From NCBI GenBank assembly GCA_020746835.1, contig JAGPNK010000005.1, positions 2,356,001 to 2,420,000 of the forward strand: DNA of 64,000 bases, given 5' to 3'. Source of the stretch: Stachybotrys elegans. Taxonomy: Eukaryota; Ascomycota; Sordariomycetes; Hypocreales; Stachybotryaceae. The notes under the pieces are model-generated. The model searched no databases, was not told where the DNA came from, and saw only the letters and a list, made by a program, of their open reading frames with translations. This document shows, piece after piece, positions 1 to 11,495 of the stretch. Each line of letters starts with the position of its first letter. The stretch's first letter is position 1. Position numbers and translations under genes: made by a program.

Positions 1-875
1 TGCGGCCATCTGGCTGGAGGTGATCCTGCTGGTGCCCACCCTCTGTGACAGTTGAAGATGACATAGTACTTCATCTAAGTGGATAATAATAATAATGCAT
101 GCACCTCAAAGACCGACCAGCAGCTGAGAAACCCAACTGTGAGATGCCTGCTCCCTTCCTAAAATCCTCACCTGGGCGCCCAACCCATTAGTGGCGGGAC
201 GCAGCGGCAGGTCTCCCCGTGACCCGACACACATAAAACGACAGAAACAACCGTAATGTAGCAGATCCGCCACGCAAAAACCGACAAAAGCATGCGTGCA
301 TGCATGCATGGCCTGGAGGAGGAGCAAGAATGGCATGGCAATTCTGGGCCGCCCCGCCACAGCTTCGCGTCCTCGAGGCTGTGCTGAGTCGGAGGGCGGA
401 ACTTTGTCGGGGGTTCGTCACCGTCAGGCACCGCCGCCTGGGTTGAGGTGTTCGATGGCTGGCTGAGGTATCTGCAGCCCAAATGTACCACACCGCTCGG
501 TGCGAATCGTACAATGACACAAAGTACCACCACCAGCCGCTGTACCTCCCCGACTGGCTAGAAGGCCCGTCATTGTGGGGACCAGCCACGCCCGTCCCAG
601 ATACAGGCTTGTCTGAGGGATGTGCCTGGAGATCGATTGCTTTGCGCTACAATAATTCTCCTAACCGACTTCATCTGTCCGCACTGAGCGGTATTCTCAA
701 TCAGTTTCTCATCCTCACATCGCCGGGCTCTGCGGGTTTTCATGCTTGAGTAACCTCCCCGCGCCCTCTCCACGTCCACCGCATCCCCCCTTCTCTCTCT
801 CTCTCCCTCTCTCCCTCTCTCTCCCATTCAACCCCTCTCCCATCTACGCCCGCCTAACAAACCAGCCCCCCTATC
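1..875. other. Upstream region and 5' leader of the myosin gene
   Basis: No gene can be supported here. The first 48 bases are open to a TGA and could be the tail of a gene lying outside the window, but this is too short to judge. Positions about 790-832 are a CT-rich tract, typical of promoters and 5' leaders of highly expressed fungal genes, and lie just before the myosin start codon at 876. Confidence 0.5.
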
Positions 876-3800
876 ATGGTGAGTAGCCAGCCCGCGACGT
901 CCTTGCAGAGCAACGACGCAGTTTCTGACAACACCCCCCTCGCATAGGGAGCGTCACGGCGACCGAGGGACAAGTCCTCCCGCAATGCTCAGTCGAGCTC
1001 CGCCAAACCCAAGAAGGCCACATTCGAGGCCACCAAGAAGAAGGAGATTGGTGTCTCCGACTTGACCCTCCTGAGCAAGGTCTCCAACGAGGCCATCAAC
1101 GAAAACCTCAAGAAGCGATTCGAAGGCGCCGAAATCTACACCTACATTGGCCATGTGCTGGTCTCCGTCAACCCCTTCCGGGACTTGGGCATCTACACCG
1201 ACCAAGTCCTCGACAGCTACAAGGGCAAGAACCGTCTCGAGATGCCCCCGCACGTCTTCGCCATCGCCGAGTCTGCATACTACAACATGAAGGCATACAA
1301 GGACAACCAGTGCGTCATCATCTCTGGTGAATCCGGTGCCGGCAAGACCGAGGCCGCCAAGCGCATCATGCAGTACATCGCAAACGTGTCCGGAGGCGAG
1401 TCGGGCGATATCAAGCAGATCAAGGACATGGTCCTCGCAACCAACCCTCTGCTCGAGTCCTTCGGAAACGCAAAGACCCTGAGGAACAACAACTCGTCTC
1501 GTTTCGGCAAATACCTGCAAATCCATTTCAATAGCGTGGGTGAGCCCGTAGGAGCCGACATCACCAACTACCTGCTCGAGAAGACCCGAGTCGTCGGCCA
1601 AATCGCCAACGAGAGAAACTTCCACATCTTCTACCAATTGACAAAGGGCGCCCCCGCGCAATACCGCGAGACGTTCGGCATCCAGAAGCCCGAGACCTAT
1701 GTCTACACCAGCCGCTCAAAGTGCTTTGATGTGGACGGCATCGACGACATTGCCGAGTTCCAAGACACGATCAACGCCATGAAGATCATCGGCCTGACGC
1801 AGCCTGAGCAGGATGAGATCTTCCGGATGTTGGCTGCTGTCTTGTGGATTGGCAACATCCACTTCCAAGAAGACCAGAGCGGCTATGCCGAAGTCACCGA
1901 CCGGTCGGTTGCCGAGTTTGTGGCATACCTCCTCGAGACGACTCCGGATAACTTGATCCACGCTATCACGATTCGAATCCTCACCCCTCGAAACGGCGAA
2001 GTCATCGAATCCCCCGCAAATCCAGCCCAGGCTATTGCCACTCGCGATGCCCTCGCCAAGGCCATTTACAACAACCTCTTCGACTGGATCGTCGAGCGTA
2101 TCAACAAGTCTCTAAAGGCGCGACAGGCAACCGCCAACAATATTGGAATTTTGGATATCTACGGCTTTGAAATCTTCGAGAAGAACAGTTTTGAGCAGCT
2201 GTGCATCAACTATGTCAACGAGAAGCTTCAGCAAATCTTTATCCAGCTTACCCTCAAGACGGAGCAGGAAGAGTACGCCAAGGAAAAGATTCAATGGACC
2301 CCCATTAAGTACTTCGACAACAAGGTGGTGTGCGATCTCATCGAGCAGATTCGACCGCCTGGAGTCTTTTCCGCGATGAAAGACGCCACCAAGACGGCGC
2401 ATGCTGACCCGGCGGCTTGCGACCGGACGTTCATGCAGAGCATAAACGGCATGTCCAACCCTCACCTGACGCCGCGACAGGGCAACTTCATCATCAAGCA
2501 CTATGCTGGTGATGTGTCATATACTGTTGACGGTATCACGGACAAGAACAAGGACCAGCTTCTCAAGGGTATTCTGAACCTTATCCAGCAGAGCGGCAAC
2601 CAGTTCGTGCACACTCTGTTCCCACAGCAAGTGGACCAGGACAACCGCAAGCAGCCTCCGTCGGCTGGTGATCGTATCCGAGCCTCGGCAAATGCCCTTG
2701 TCGATACTCTGATGAAGTGCCAGCCATCCTACATCCGAACCATCAAGCCCAACGAGAATAAGTCTCCCACCGAGTACAACGGCGCCAACGTTCTGCATCA
2801 GATCAAGTATCTCGGTCTGCAAGAGAACGTCCGTATCCGTCGCGCGGGTTTTGCCTACCGACAGGCTTTTGACAAGTTTGTCGATCGCTTTTTCCTGCTC
2901 TCGCCTGCCACGTCGTATGCTGGAGAATATACCTGGGATGGGTCTTACGAGGACGCCGTGCGACAAATTCTGAAGGATACGAGCATACCCAAGGAGGAGT
3001 GGCAGATGGGTGTGACCAAGGCATTCATCAAGGCTCCCGAGACCTTGTTCGCTCTAGAGCACATGCGAGATAGATACTGGCACAACATGGCCACTCGAAT
3101 CCAGCGGATGTGGAGAGCCTATCTTGCCTACCGTGCCGAGTCTGCCACCAGGATACAGCGTTTCTGGAGGAAGAAGCGAACTGGTGCCGAGTATCTTCAG
3201 CTTCGTGACCAAGGCCACCGGGTTCTCCAGGGGCAGAAGGAGCGAAGACGTATGAGTCTCCTGGGATCTCGAAGGTTTTTGGGAGACTACCTCGGCGTCA
3301 ACGCCTCAAGCGGCCCTGGTTCTTCTGTGCGCAACGCAGCCAATATCAGTTCTAACGAACGGGCCGTCTTCTCGTGCCGCGGCGAGGTACTGGAAGCCAA
3401 GTTTGGTCGATCTAGCAAGGCCAGTCCCAGAATCATTGTCGTCACCAACAGCAAGTTCTACATCATCTCCCAGATGTTGGTCAGCGGCCAGCCCCAAATC
3501 GTTGTCGAGAAGGCGATACCCCTGGGTGCTATCAAGTTTGTCAGCGTTTCCAGCTGCCGTGATGACTGGTTCTCTCTGGGAGTGGGATCTCCGCAGGAGC
3601 CAGATCCTCTAATGAACTGTGTTTTCAAGACCGAGATGCTCACGCATATGCAGCGCGTTATGCCTGGAGGTTTCAACTTGAAGATTAACAGCATGATTGA
3701 GTACGCCAAGAAGCCGAACAAGATGCAGCAGGTCAAGGTCCTGAAGGATTCCCCAACGCCTGCCGACCATTACAAGAGTGGTACCATCCACACCCAGCAA

Positions 3801-4623
3801 GGCGAACCACCAAACTCGGTGTCTCGACCAATGCCCAAGGCCAAGCCTGTTCCACCCAAGCCCATCACCAGGGGCAAGCTTATCAAGCCAGGTGGTCCTG
3901 GCGGAAGACCTTCTAGGCTCACCGGCAACCGTAAAGCCCAACCTAGGCCTGGAGCTTCTAGTGCTCGAGCTGTGCCCCAACCGCCCGTCACCGTCACGAA
4001 CACGGCGGCCAGCGCCGTGTCTCCGGCAGCGTCGGCTGTCGCACAGAGGGCGATCCCTAACCACACCCGCCAGAGCAGCACAGGTTCGGCAACCGGTCGC
4101 ATGCCACCCCCTCCACCGCCCCCGGCTGCTGCCACGCCACCCAAGATCATGGCCAAGGCTCTGTATGACTTTACTGCCACTCGAGACAACGAGCTTTCTA
4201 TGACGGCTGGTGACATGTTCGAAATCGTCCAGAAGGAGAATAACGGTAAGTCCATCCAACATCACCTCAATTCTCTCCATCTACTGACGGCTATCAGGAT
4301 GGTGGTTGGCAAGGAGCGCCACGGCCCAAGCCTGGGTACCGGCAGCGTATGTTGAGGAGCAGGCACCTCGGCCTCCGCCGGCTCCACCTGCGGCCAAGTC
4401 CAAGCCCACCCCTCCGGCTCCGCCAGCCAAGCGGCCGGCGGCCGGCCGCAAGCCTGCAGAGTTGCAGCAACGCGATTCGGGCATGAGCCTCAATGGAGCC
4501 AGCGGCTCAGACGGCAGCCGTAGCAATACGCCTACGCCTAGCCTGGGAGGCAGTCTGGCAGATGCTCTTCTGGCGCGCCAAAAGGCCATGCAGAAGAACC
4601 GAGACGAGGAAGACGACTGGTAA
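876..4623 (+). CDS. MYO1: Class I myosin (MyoA/Myo1-type actin motor)
   Basis: Three coding exons: 876-878, 948-4245 and 4298-4623, giving 1208 aa. The first exon carries only the ATG, followed at once by GTGAGT. The motor domain (about 45-715) has the P-loop GESGAGKT at 128-135 and the SSRF switch I region. Two IQ-like segments follow from about 716 ([16 protein letters not shown]), then a basic TH1 tail, a Pro/Ala-rich stretch, an SH3 domain from about 1067 and an acidic C-terminus DEEDDW. In the family this motor drives actin-based endocytosis and polar growth at the plasma membrane. The SH3 domain and acidic tail recruit and activate Arp2/3. The second intron falls inside the SH3 domain; splicing restores the conserved NNGWW. 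The position aligned with the TEDS phosphosite is Glu352. Order and length match the family. Confidence 0.96.
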
Positions 4624-5139
4624 ATGATTGCCCAAGGCGACTCGACGATTGGCGTCCCGTACGCCGAAGTACCGACGTGCTCGCTGCAACCGACTTGAAA
4701 GGCCACCGGGGAAGAGACGGAGCGTGTATGTACAGGATTCTTGGCTCGGGCCTGGCCATGGGATTGGCGAATCGTGTTGTTCGACAAAGGCAAGCTGTGC
4801 TACTACTTGATGCGATGCTTGGTTCTCTTGCGTAGGAATAACGGGTTTGGGGCAGACTTGACTACACTTACGTGGAACGCTTGACGACGAACGGCTTAGG
4901 AGACGAGAGAGAATGAAAGAGACAGGAGAGAACAGAGGCCTGGCCACGATTCATAGACGATCTCTGTTGATCTTTGCTGCTTTGCCATCCCTAGTGGTGT
5001 TCTTTTTCAGATATACATAATTCGCCACAAGACTAGAATGAAAGGTTGAATCTCTCTATACTTGCATGCACATCATCGATCCGAAAGTTCTGTATGAAAT
5101 GAAGTGATTATTTTTTGTACCCATTCGCCGTCTATTTCG
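4624..5139. other. Convergent 3' region between MYO1 and PFA4
   Basis: The two genes run towards each other, so this stretch should hold both 3' untranslated regions. It becomes AT-rich around 5000-5110. No gene is seen. Confidence 0.5.
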
Positions 5140-6420
5140 CTATTCCTGCCCGTCCTTGCCGAGGACTTTTCTACGCCGTAGTAATTCGCCCAGGGGGACA
5201 TCCTCGTCGTCTGCCGCAATTTCGTCATCATCATCATCATCAACGCCGTAGTCACGCAGTCTCTCGCCGTCCGAGTTGACCCATAGTGATCGCGCGCCGC
5301 CAGCGGCGCTCGCCTCGCCGTAGTCGTCGACCTCGTCAACCTCCTCCAGCTCCGCCATCAGCACCCTCTTGCGCCGCAGATCCTGCTCCTGGCGCTGCTG
5401 GAAGGCACGCTTGGCGTCCTCGGGGCTGAGGTCCAGGTCGCGCAGCTCAGCGTCGTAGTCGCGCGCGGCTGCGGGCCAGGGGCGTCCGGCGTGGCGGAGC
5501 TTGTCCGGGTCTGGGGGCGGCCACATGCCTTCTGCGCGATTGAAGCCGTTCTCCTCCCAGACCCAGCCGCTGCCCTTGCCATCCTTGCCGAGGGCCGGGT
5601 TGCCGGCAAAGGGGAAGAGCCAGAGCAGGATATTGGACGTGCCCATGGCCTGGGCCATGTTGGCGAAGAAGCCGATGTCGTAGGGGAACTCGACCTTCTC
5701 GAATCGGATGGACTTGCCGTCTGCGTCGGTGACGTCCCACCAGTCGCGGCCGCCCCGTTCGGCGATGGCCTCGTGCCGGTCGATCTCCCAGCCCTCGATC
5801 ATGGTGCAGTTGAAGAGCCAGCTCCGCACAGTCGTCGACAGGATGATACCGAGCGCCAAACTTGTAAGAAAGCAGGTGCCCGACAGCATGGCCCAGGCGA
5901 TGAGGGCAGGTAGGCTGGGGCCTAGGTAGGCGGGCAGGTTGCGAGCCTCCCAGATGGAGTAGAGGCGCTGCCATAGCAGGTAGCCCAATGTCCACAGGGA
6001 AATGTTGGCGTAGACGAGGAAGCGCAGAAAGTGCGGAAAGGTCGTCATGGAGACACAGTTCTTGGTCCAGGGACAGTGGTGGTCCATCTTGGGGACGCAT
6101 CGCCTGCAGACGCGGCAGTGGTGGGCGCGGGGCGGCTTGGGAGCATTGCACTTGTTGCACCAGCGGCCGTCGGCGTCGATGACGCGGTCGGTGAAGATGT
6201 AGCGGCCCGGGTCGGTCGAGACAGCGCGGTAGTATGTGATCCAGAGGAGAACAAGGAGGGTGTTGAAGAGGAGCGTCTCGGAGTCGGACAAAGGGCCTGG
6301 TTGCAGCGTCTTGGAGTAGCGGAAGACGAGCTGCGAGCCGTACCCGAGGAAGGCTATGAGCAGGCACACGGCTGGCACGGCCAGGCTCTGCACCATGGGC
6401 ACGTCATTGAAGCCCGCCAT
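5140..6420 (-). CDS. PFA4: DHHC palmitoyltransferase, PFA4 type
   Basis: Intronless, 426 aa. It is expected to be an ER-membrane protein S-acyltransferase; yeast Pfa4 palmitoylates the chitin synthase Chs3 for export. The zinc-binding cysteine-rich domain includes CNKCNAPKPPRAHHC, and the catalytic DHHC is at 113-116. Four hydrophobic segments (about 10-28, 50-68, 128-150 and 162-190) flank it in the usual two-plus-two pattern. The C-terminal tail is long, charged and Asp-rich. I chose the start MAGFNDVP at 6420 because Pfa4 proteins begin this way directly before TM1. The frame stays open to an ATG at 6600, but the 60 extra residues are basic, low in complexity and encoded partly by promoter-like DNA. 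Confidence 0.93.
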   Translation of the reverse strand: MAGFNDVPMVQSLAVPAVCLLIAFLGYGSQLVFRYSKTLQPGPLSDSETLLFNTLLVLLWITYYRAVSTDPGRYIFTDRVIDADGRWCNKCNAPKPPRAHHCRVCRRCVPKMDHHCPWTKNCVSMTTFPHFLRFLVYANISLWTLGYLLWQRLYSIWEARNLPAYLGPSLPALIAWAMLSGTCFLTSLALGIILSTTVRSWLFNCTMIEGWEIDRHEAIAERGGRDWWDVTDADGKSIRFEKVEFPYDIGFFANMAQAMGTSNILLWLFPFAGNPALGKDGKGSGWVWEENGFNRAEGMWPPPDPDKLRHAGRPWPAAARDYDAELRDLDLSPEDAKRAFQQRQEQDLRRKRVLMAELEEVDEVDDYGEASAAGGARSLWVNSDGERLRDYGVDDDDDDEIAADDEDVPLGELLRRRKVLGKDGQE

Positions 6421-6942
6421 GTCCAGCAGCCGGGGGGCGGACTGTTGAGGGGTCGAGGAGGGCCGGTCGGTGTGGGATTTGGATATTCGGCGTCGTCGGC
6501 GGTCCCCTTGCAGGAACGGGAAGTACCTACATTCCTTACTTCCCTTCCCATGGTGGGTTGAGGTCGTGGCAGCAGGGGGGGGGGGGTACCTGTGGCGCAT
6601 GTGGGCTTACGTAAAAATTCAAGATGTGGTAGCCCCTGATGCTGACCCGAACTCAAGACAGCAGCCAACTGAGACGTAACCATCTTCAAACCTGGGACGT
6701 AAAAAAGTACAAGAAAAAAGAAACGGAGAGAGAAAACAGGGTAGACAATTGGACGAATTGATGAGGGATACATCCATTCTTTGTTTTTGTTATTGCGAAT
6801 GAGCTGGATAGGCTTCACACATCGAAAGTGTGAATCGGCGCTGCCTCTGGTGGAACGGCTGAGCATGCGAGTGCCAAGCGTCTGCCAATAAGGTCCCATC
6901 ACCAAGCTCTCGCTCGTGTGAGACGACGCACGCCGAAGAGCT
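6421..6942. promoter_or_regulatory. Divergent promoter region between PFA4 and the GT90 gene
   Basis: This 522-bp gap separates two start codons on opposite strands and so should contain both promoters. It has a run of 12 G at 6575-6586 and an A-rich stretch around 6700-6745. No specific factor site can be named. Confidence 0.45.
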
Positions 6943-9900
6943 ATGGTCCAGGCTCAGAGCGCGGCGGCGCAATTGACAGCATTGTGGTGAGCCAATTCTT
7001 CTCCTTACACTCCATTCTCACATGCTGATTCGCATCTAGTGCTGTTGCATCATTTGTGTACATATCTCACTCCTTGGAGCGACACTCATTAACTGGTATG
7101 CTGGAAGCCTGGATACAAAGTCCAATGCACCTCTGACCACTGTCCTGTAGAACGGCCGCGCCTGTCCATCTTGTTAGTCCTGCTTCTGTCGGGGTGCCTA
7201 TGCTTCCTGAGCAGCTTCTTCCTGGGATGCATCCCCAGCGTCAACCGATACCAGAGCCTCGATGATGGCGGGCCGGATGATCTATCAAATCCCCCAGAGA
7301 CCAAGACCAAGCCCAAGACTTCTGCTATTCATATGCCGAACCGGCCACGGAAATGGTCCATCCCAATTGTCATCTTCTGCATCGTCCTGCGGCTCGAGGC
7401 GTTTCACCGCGTTAACTACGCACAGCAGTGTTCTGCCCCGGGTGTTGAGGTATTCTATCCCCCATCTTCACTCCCGGTTAAGGCGTCCATCCAGCCCCTG
7501 CTCTAACATGCTCTCTAGTCTTTCTTGCCTTTATTTCTCCTCGGATACGAGATATACTCCAACAGGCGGCGATGGGTCTTCCCTGTCCCCGAGGACCCAG
7601 ACGATCCTTGGCGCAGCATCTTTGACGACCTGTACGACTGGTTCAGCGGCCCCCGGGTGGCCATGGTCATATCGGTCCTCGGAGCGTCTGTGGTTTCCCT
7701 TGGGACATACTTATCTACCAGCAAGATCAACAGATCCACCTATCTCTGCTTCGAGCCTCTTGACAGTCGAGCCGAAATCATCGCCTTGCAGTGGGCGGGC
7801 ATGGCCCTTGATGCTGCCATAATTGTTACTCTATGGCGCATCATCGCCTACACGCGCGGCATACGACTACGTCTCCGAACGCTGGGCACCGTCTTTGTCC
7901 TGTCCTCCCTGTTCATGGCCATTGTCTGGCTGGCCAAGCAGCTGGCCTATATCTCACAGAAGCCGGACAAGTCAGACCTCGCCTTTGGGTCTCTGTATGC
8001 CTTCGATGCGCTCATAGATGGCATTGCCTTTGCCTGTCTGGCCATATCGGCAATTTTTTGGATTTGTGATGCATCACCTGTCCCACCAGCAATCACCATG
8101 ACCTTTCTCATCGGGATGTGGATGTCGGCAATGCATATTCTGAAGTTTGGCGATTGGCTGCATCTCTCAATATCCGACGGTGTTTTACCGCTATGGCTCA
8201 TTATACCGGGGACAATCTCATTCACATATAGCTACGATCTTCGACACTTTCTCTTTGTACGACGCTTCCTCCTTGCAGCGTTTCTCAGCCTGGTACTGCT
8301 CGCAAGCACATTCTACGCTACGCGCCAACACCCACGGGTCTTTGTGAAGACTCACCCCATACACACATTAATCTACGAGGCGCGTGTGCAACACGAACAC
8401 TGGGCGAAACACGCCTCGTCGAGCAATAGCCCTGAAGTAGCTGCCAACATATACAAAGACAACCACGGCGGCAGGTCCCCCCCACCTCACTTTGATGAGT
8501 GGTATGCTTTTGCGAAAGGGGGTGTTGTGATCGATGAATTCAGGCAGATAGACGAGGATCTGAGGCCGTTCTGGAATTTGTCGCCTCAGGTGTTGCGTGA
8601 GAGGGCTGATATCATGTCAAGATCCCACGGCGTGACGCACCTGAGGATCAAGAAAGGCGAAGTGGTGCACGGAGGTACAGATGGGGATGCTAGTGCACCA
8701 GAGCTGGAGGCACTTTCGGCCATGATTCAGAAGTTCTCCAAGTTTCTCCCAGACATGATCATTCCCATCAACCTGAGCCCAAGTCCTCGTATTCTACCCA
8801 CCTGGCAGGAGAAGCAGCCCCCTTTGTCACTAGAACAGAGAAACGCCCTCTCGAGTCTCCTCCACCCGGCGCTGGCGGAGCATGGAGAAGGCGCAATCAG
8901 CTCAGCCATCGACGAGACGTGGTCTTTACTTACAGGAGACAACAGTGTCTCGGCGGGCGAGTTTCGACAGATGCAGACCATGGCGTGCCCCCCAAACGCC
9001 CCGACCAGGACGAGCCCTCAATGGACCGTCGGGCAGTTTTGCGAGACCTGCGTGAAGCGCCACTCTAGAGGGGCCCTGATGTCCAAGTGGGACAGGGCCT
9101 TGGACGTGTGCTCGCAGCCCGACCTGAACTACTTACATGGCTTCTCGCTGGCGAATCCCAGCTCGCCACCAATTCGCCAGCTGATGCCGCTATTTGGTCC
9201 TTCCAAGACGAACGCGTTCAGCGATATCCTCATCCCGCTGCCCAGGACTAGCGAAGAGCGGCCTGACACGGCAAGTCAATTTGACCAGCGCTATGACACC
9301 ATGGTCTGGCGGGGATCCGTCAAGCAGACGTCCCTCAGTGCGCACATGTTGCGCGGAAGCCACATGTTTAGGCTCCTTCACCACATCAGCCAACCTGGGC
9401 CGCAGGATTACATCACCATGATATTGCCCCTGCCAGGACATAAGGACGTGTACGGATACGAAAAGATTTCGGCCACGGACGCGGGCGGTCTTGTACCCTT
9501 TACGGTTGGCATTCATAATTATTCAGCATGCGTAGGTGAGAACTGCGAGACTCTGAAAAAGACCTTTACAGCCAAGGAGGCGTCTCTAGAGCCTCTAGAA
9601 TACCGCTACGTGCTCTTGCTGGACGAAGACGATGGCCCGTCGCCCGACATCCTGCGCACGATCCGGTCGAAGAGTGTGCCCTTTATCTCCACCATCTTCC
9701 GCACTTGGTACACTGAGCGGCTGACGGCCTGGCATCACTTCGTGCCTATCGATGTGCGGTATCAGGCGCTGCACACCATCTTTTCGTACTTTAGCGGCAC
9801 CGAAGGACGCGTCAAGGTCAATGGGAGGGAGACGGGCATGGCTGGACGGAGAAAGGATGCCGAGTGGATCAGCGAAGAAGGTCAGAAATGGGCGGACCAG

Positions 9901-10053
9901 GCCTTGGGTCCGAAGGAAATGGAGGTCTACCTCTTCCGTCTCCTTTTGGAATGGGGTAGGCTGATTGACGACCGACGAGATGACATTGGGTTTCGATTGG
10001 ATGGGGAAGGTCGGTCTGTCAGTGATGAGTGGACAAGCCATGGCGTGTCGTGA
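6943..10053 (+). CDS. Membrane-anchored CAP10-like glycosyltransferase (GT90 family)
   Basis: Four exons: 6943-6986, 7040-7095, 7151-7449 and 7519-10053, giving 977 aa in one frame. The first third is strongly hydrophobic, with several membrane segments (for example around 47-65, 105-125 and many between 135 and 330). A soluble part follows. The CAP10/GT90 region spans about 640-960, with WRGSVKQ near 730, GYEKISATDAGG, and the conserved late segment RYVLLLDEDDGPSPDILR that leads into FISTIFRTWY. Cryptococcal CAP10 and related proteins act in synthesis of surface polysaccharide and transfer xylose or similar sugars in the Golgi. Substrate here is unknown. The CAP10 assignment comes from motif recognition. 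The small first exons are supported by frame closure and by the hydrophobic peptide they encode. Confidence 0.85.
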
Positions 10054-10368
10054 TTGTCAAAGTGACACCCAGGGAACGTTTGTATATCTAGTAATACCAA
10101 AAGACAACATGACCCGATACTGGGCCAAGTACGGGAAGCTAAGTAGGCCTGCATGAACAAAAGGGGAAGCCGATGAGCTGTCCCAATCTATGCTCACCAC
10201 AAAAGTAAAATGAGAGGACAGGATAAGGGGAAACATGAAAAATGAGATGATCAATCGTACTGTATACAAATTGGTATTAGGGGAGCAGCACCGTGAGCGC
10301 TTTGGAACAGCTCGCTTTGGAACAGCTGATGCCCATGATAGTCCCAACAGAAATGCAATGCAAGCGGG

Positions 10369-10394
10369 CACACACACACACGTACACACACACA
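10369..10394. repeat. (CA)n microsatellite, interrupted
   Basis: Two CA runs are separated by CGTA. This is a simple repeat in noncoding DNA. Confidence 0.9.
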
Positions 10395-10994
10395 TGCGCA
10401 TAAAAGCTGGATCTCGCTGCGAAGGTTGCGCTGGGTAAGGACCGAAAAATTGCCCGCGGCCGCTCGACGTTGGATAAGGGGGTAAGCAACGGGATGGCGG
10501 GTGGTGATATGGACAGTCTTCGGTGAGATGCAATGTGTCGTTATGCAGATGGGGACCCATTCAGTCGATAACCGGGCGCTGATCTGGCGTCCTCATCCGT
10601 CGGTGCTACTCTCACCGTCGGTAGGTTACAGGCTATATACCTCGGTACCATTCCCCACACATATATTGTCTACATATCGATGGTGCCGTTGTACACAATA
10701 GGCATGTGCCTGTGTGTGTACGCACAATGTTTCCGTAGCCTGCTTGTTCGGCCAAGATTCCTGCCGGTGCCGTGTGACGTTTCTTGGGTGATCTCTATCC
10801 TTGACGTATGTAACACGATACTGGGGTCGTCGGGATGATCTTCTCGTCTGGTCTTCTTGACGTCGAGATTGACGCCGCCGAGCCCTTGCCTGGTGTGACG
10901 GTGCTCATCGACCAGGGTCAGGGCATCGATGGCCACTTGTCTCCGCTACATGCAGCGCTTCGCGCGGTTTTGTTTTTGGTACCTCGGGTGTGTA

Positions 10995-11016
10995 TGGTGG
11001 TGGTGGTGGTGGTGGT
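10995..11016. repeat. (TGG)n trinucleotide repeat
   Basis: About seven perfect TGG units in noncoding DNA. Confidence 0.9.
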
Positions 11017-11436
11017 AGGTAGATGCATTTGGGAGCGCGAGACGAGGTAAGGCAATATTTTAAGAACTAGAATCGGAAGGAGTGCAGGCATTCCGAAAGG
11101 TGCCTAAGCTCTCCAATGTGAGTGAGGCAAATAATAAGCGCAATGCATCATGCAGACCTAGCGCCTCCGTATCATGGTCTCATTTCTCAGTGCTCACACC
11201 CGCTGTGCGATAGTAGACCGAGAAGCAGGGAGAGCGAGGCGCGATATCATATGGCACCACCGGGAGCTAGGCAATTCGAGATGTGCTAGTCAGAAGCCCG
11301 ATGAGAAAAGAGGGAGAGGGGGTACGAAGATCACCCTTCTCGCTTGTCACTTCGCAGATCAGCAAGGGTTGCTTGGGCTGTTGCTGCACGGCCTTATCAG
11401 GGGCGTCGTCAGATTTGGGCCATAGCGAGGCGTCAC

Positions 11437-11495
11437 CAAAAAATAAAAATAAAAAACAAAATAATAATAATAATAATAATAATAAAAATAAAATA
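11437..11495. repeat. A-rich tract with (AAT)n repeat
   Basis: An A-rich stretch whose core, about 11460-11484, is perfect AAT repeats. It is strikingly AT-rich against the GC-rich surroundings. Confidence 0.9.

Noticed and set aside
5447..6367. 306-residue frame opposite in phase to PFA4
   Set aside because: Same strand, another frame of the PFA4 coding region; His/Pro/Arg-rich as expected of a GC-rich shadow.
6421..6600. 60-residue N-terminal extension of PFA4
   Set aside because: It precedes the standard MAGFNDVP start and TM1, and reads as low-complexity basic sequence over promoter DNA.
10670..10936. Frames around the (TGG)n region that look mildly coding
   Set aside because: Both strands give similar short frames without conserved motifs; more likely the GT90 3' region.
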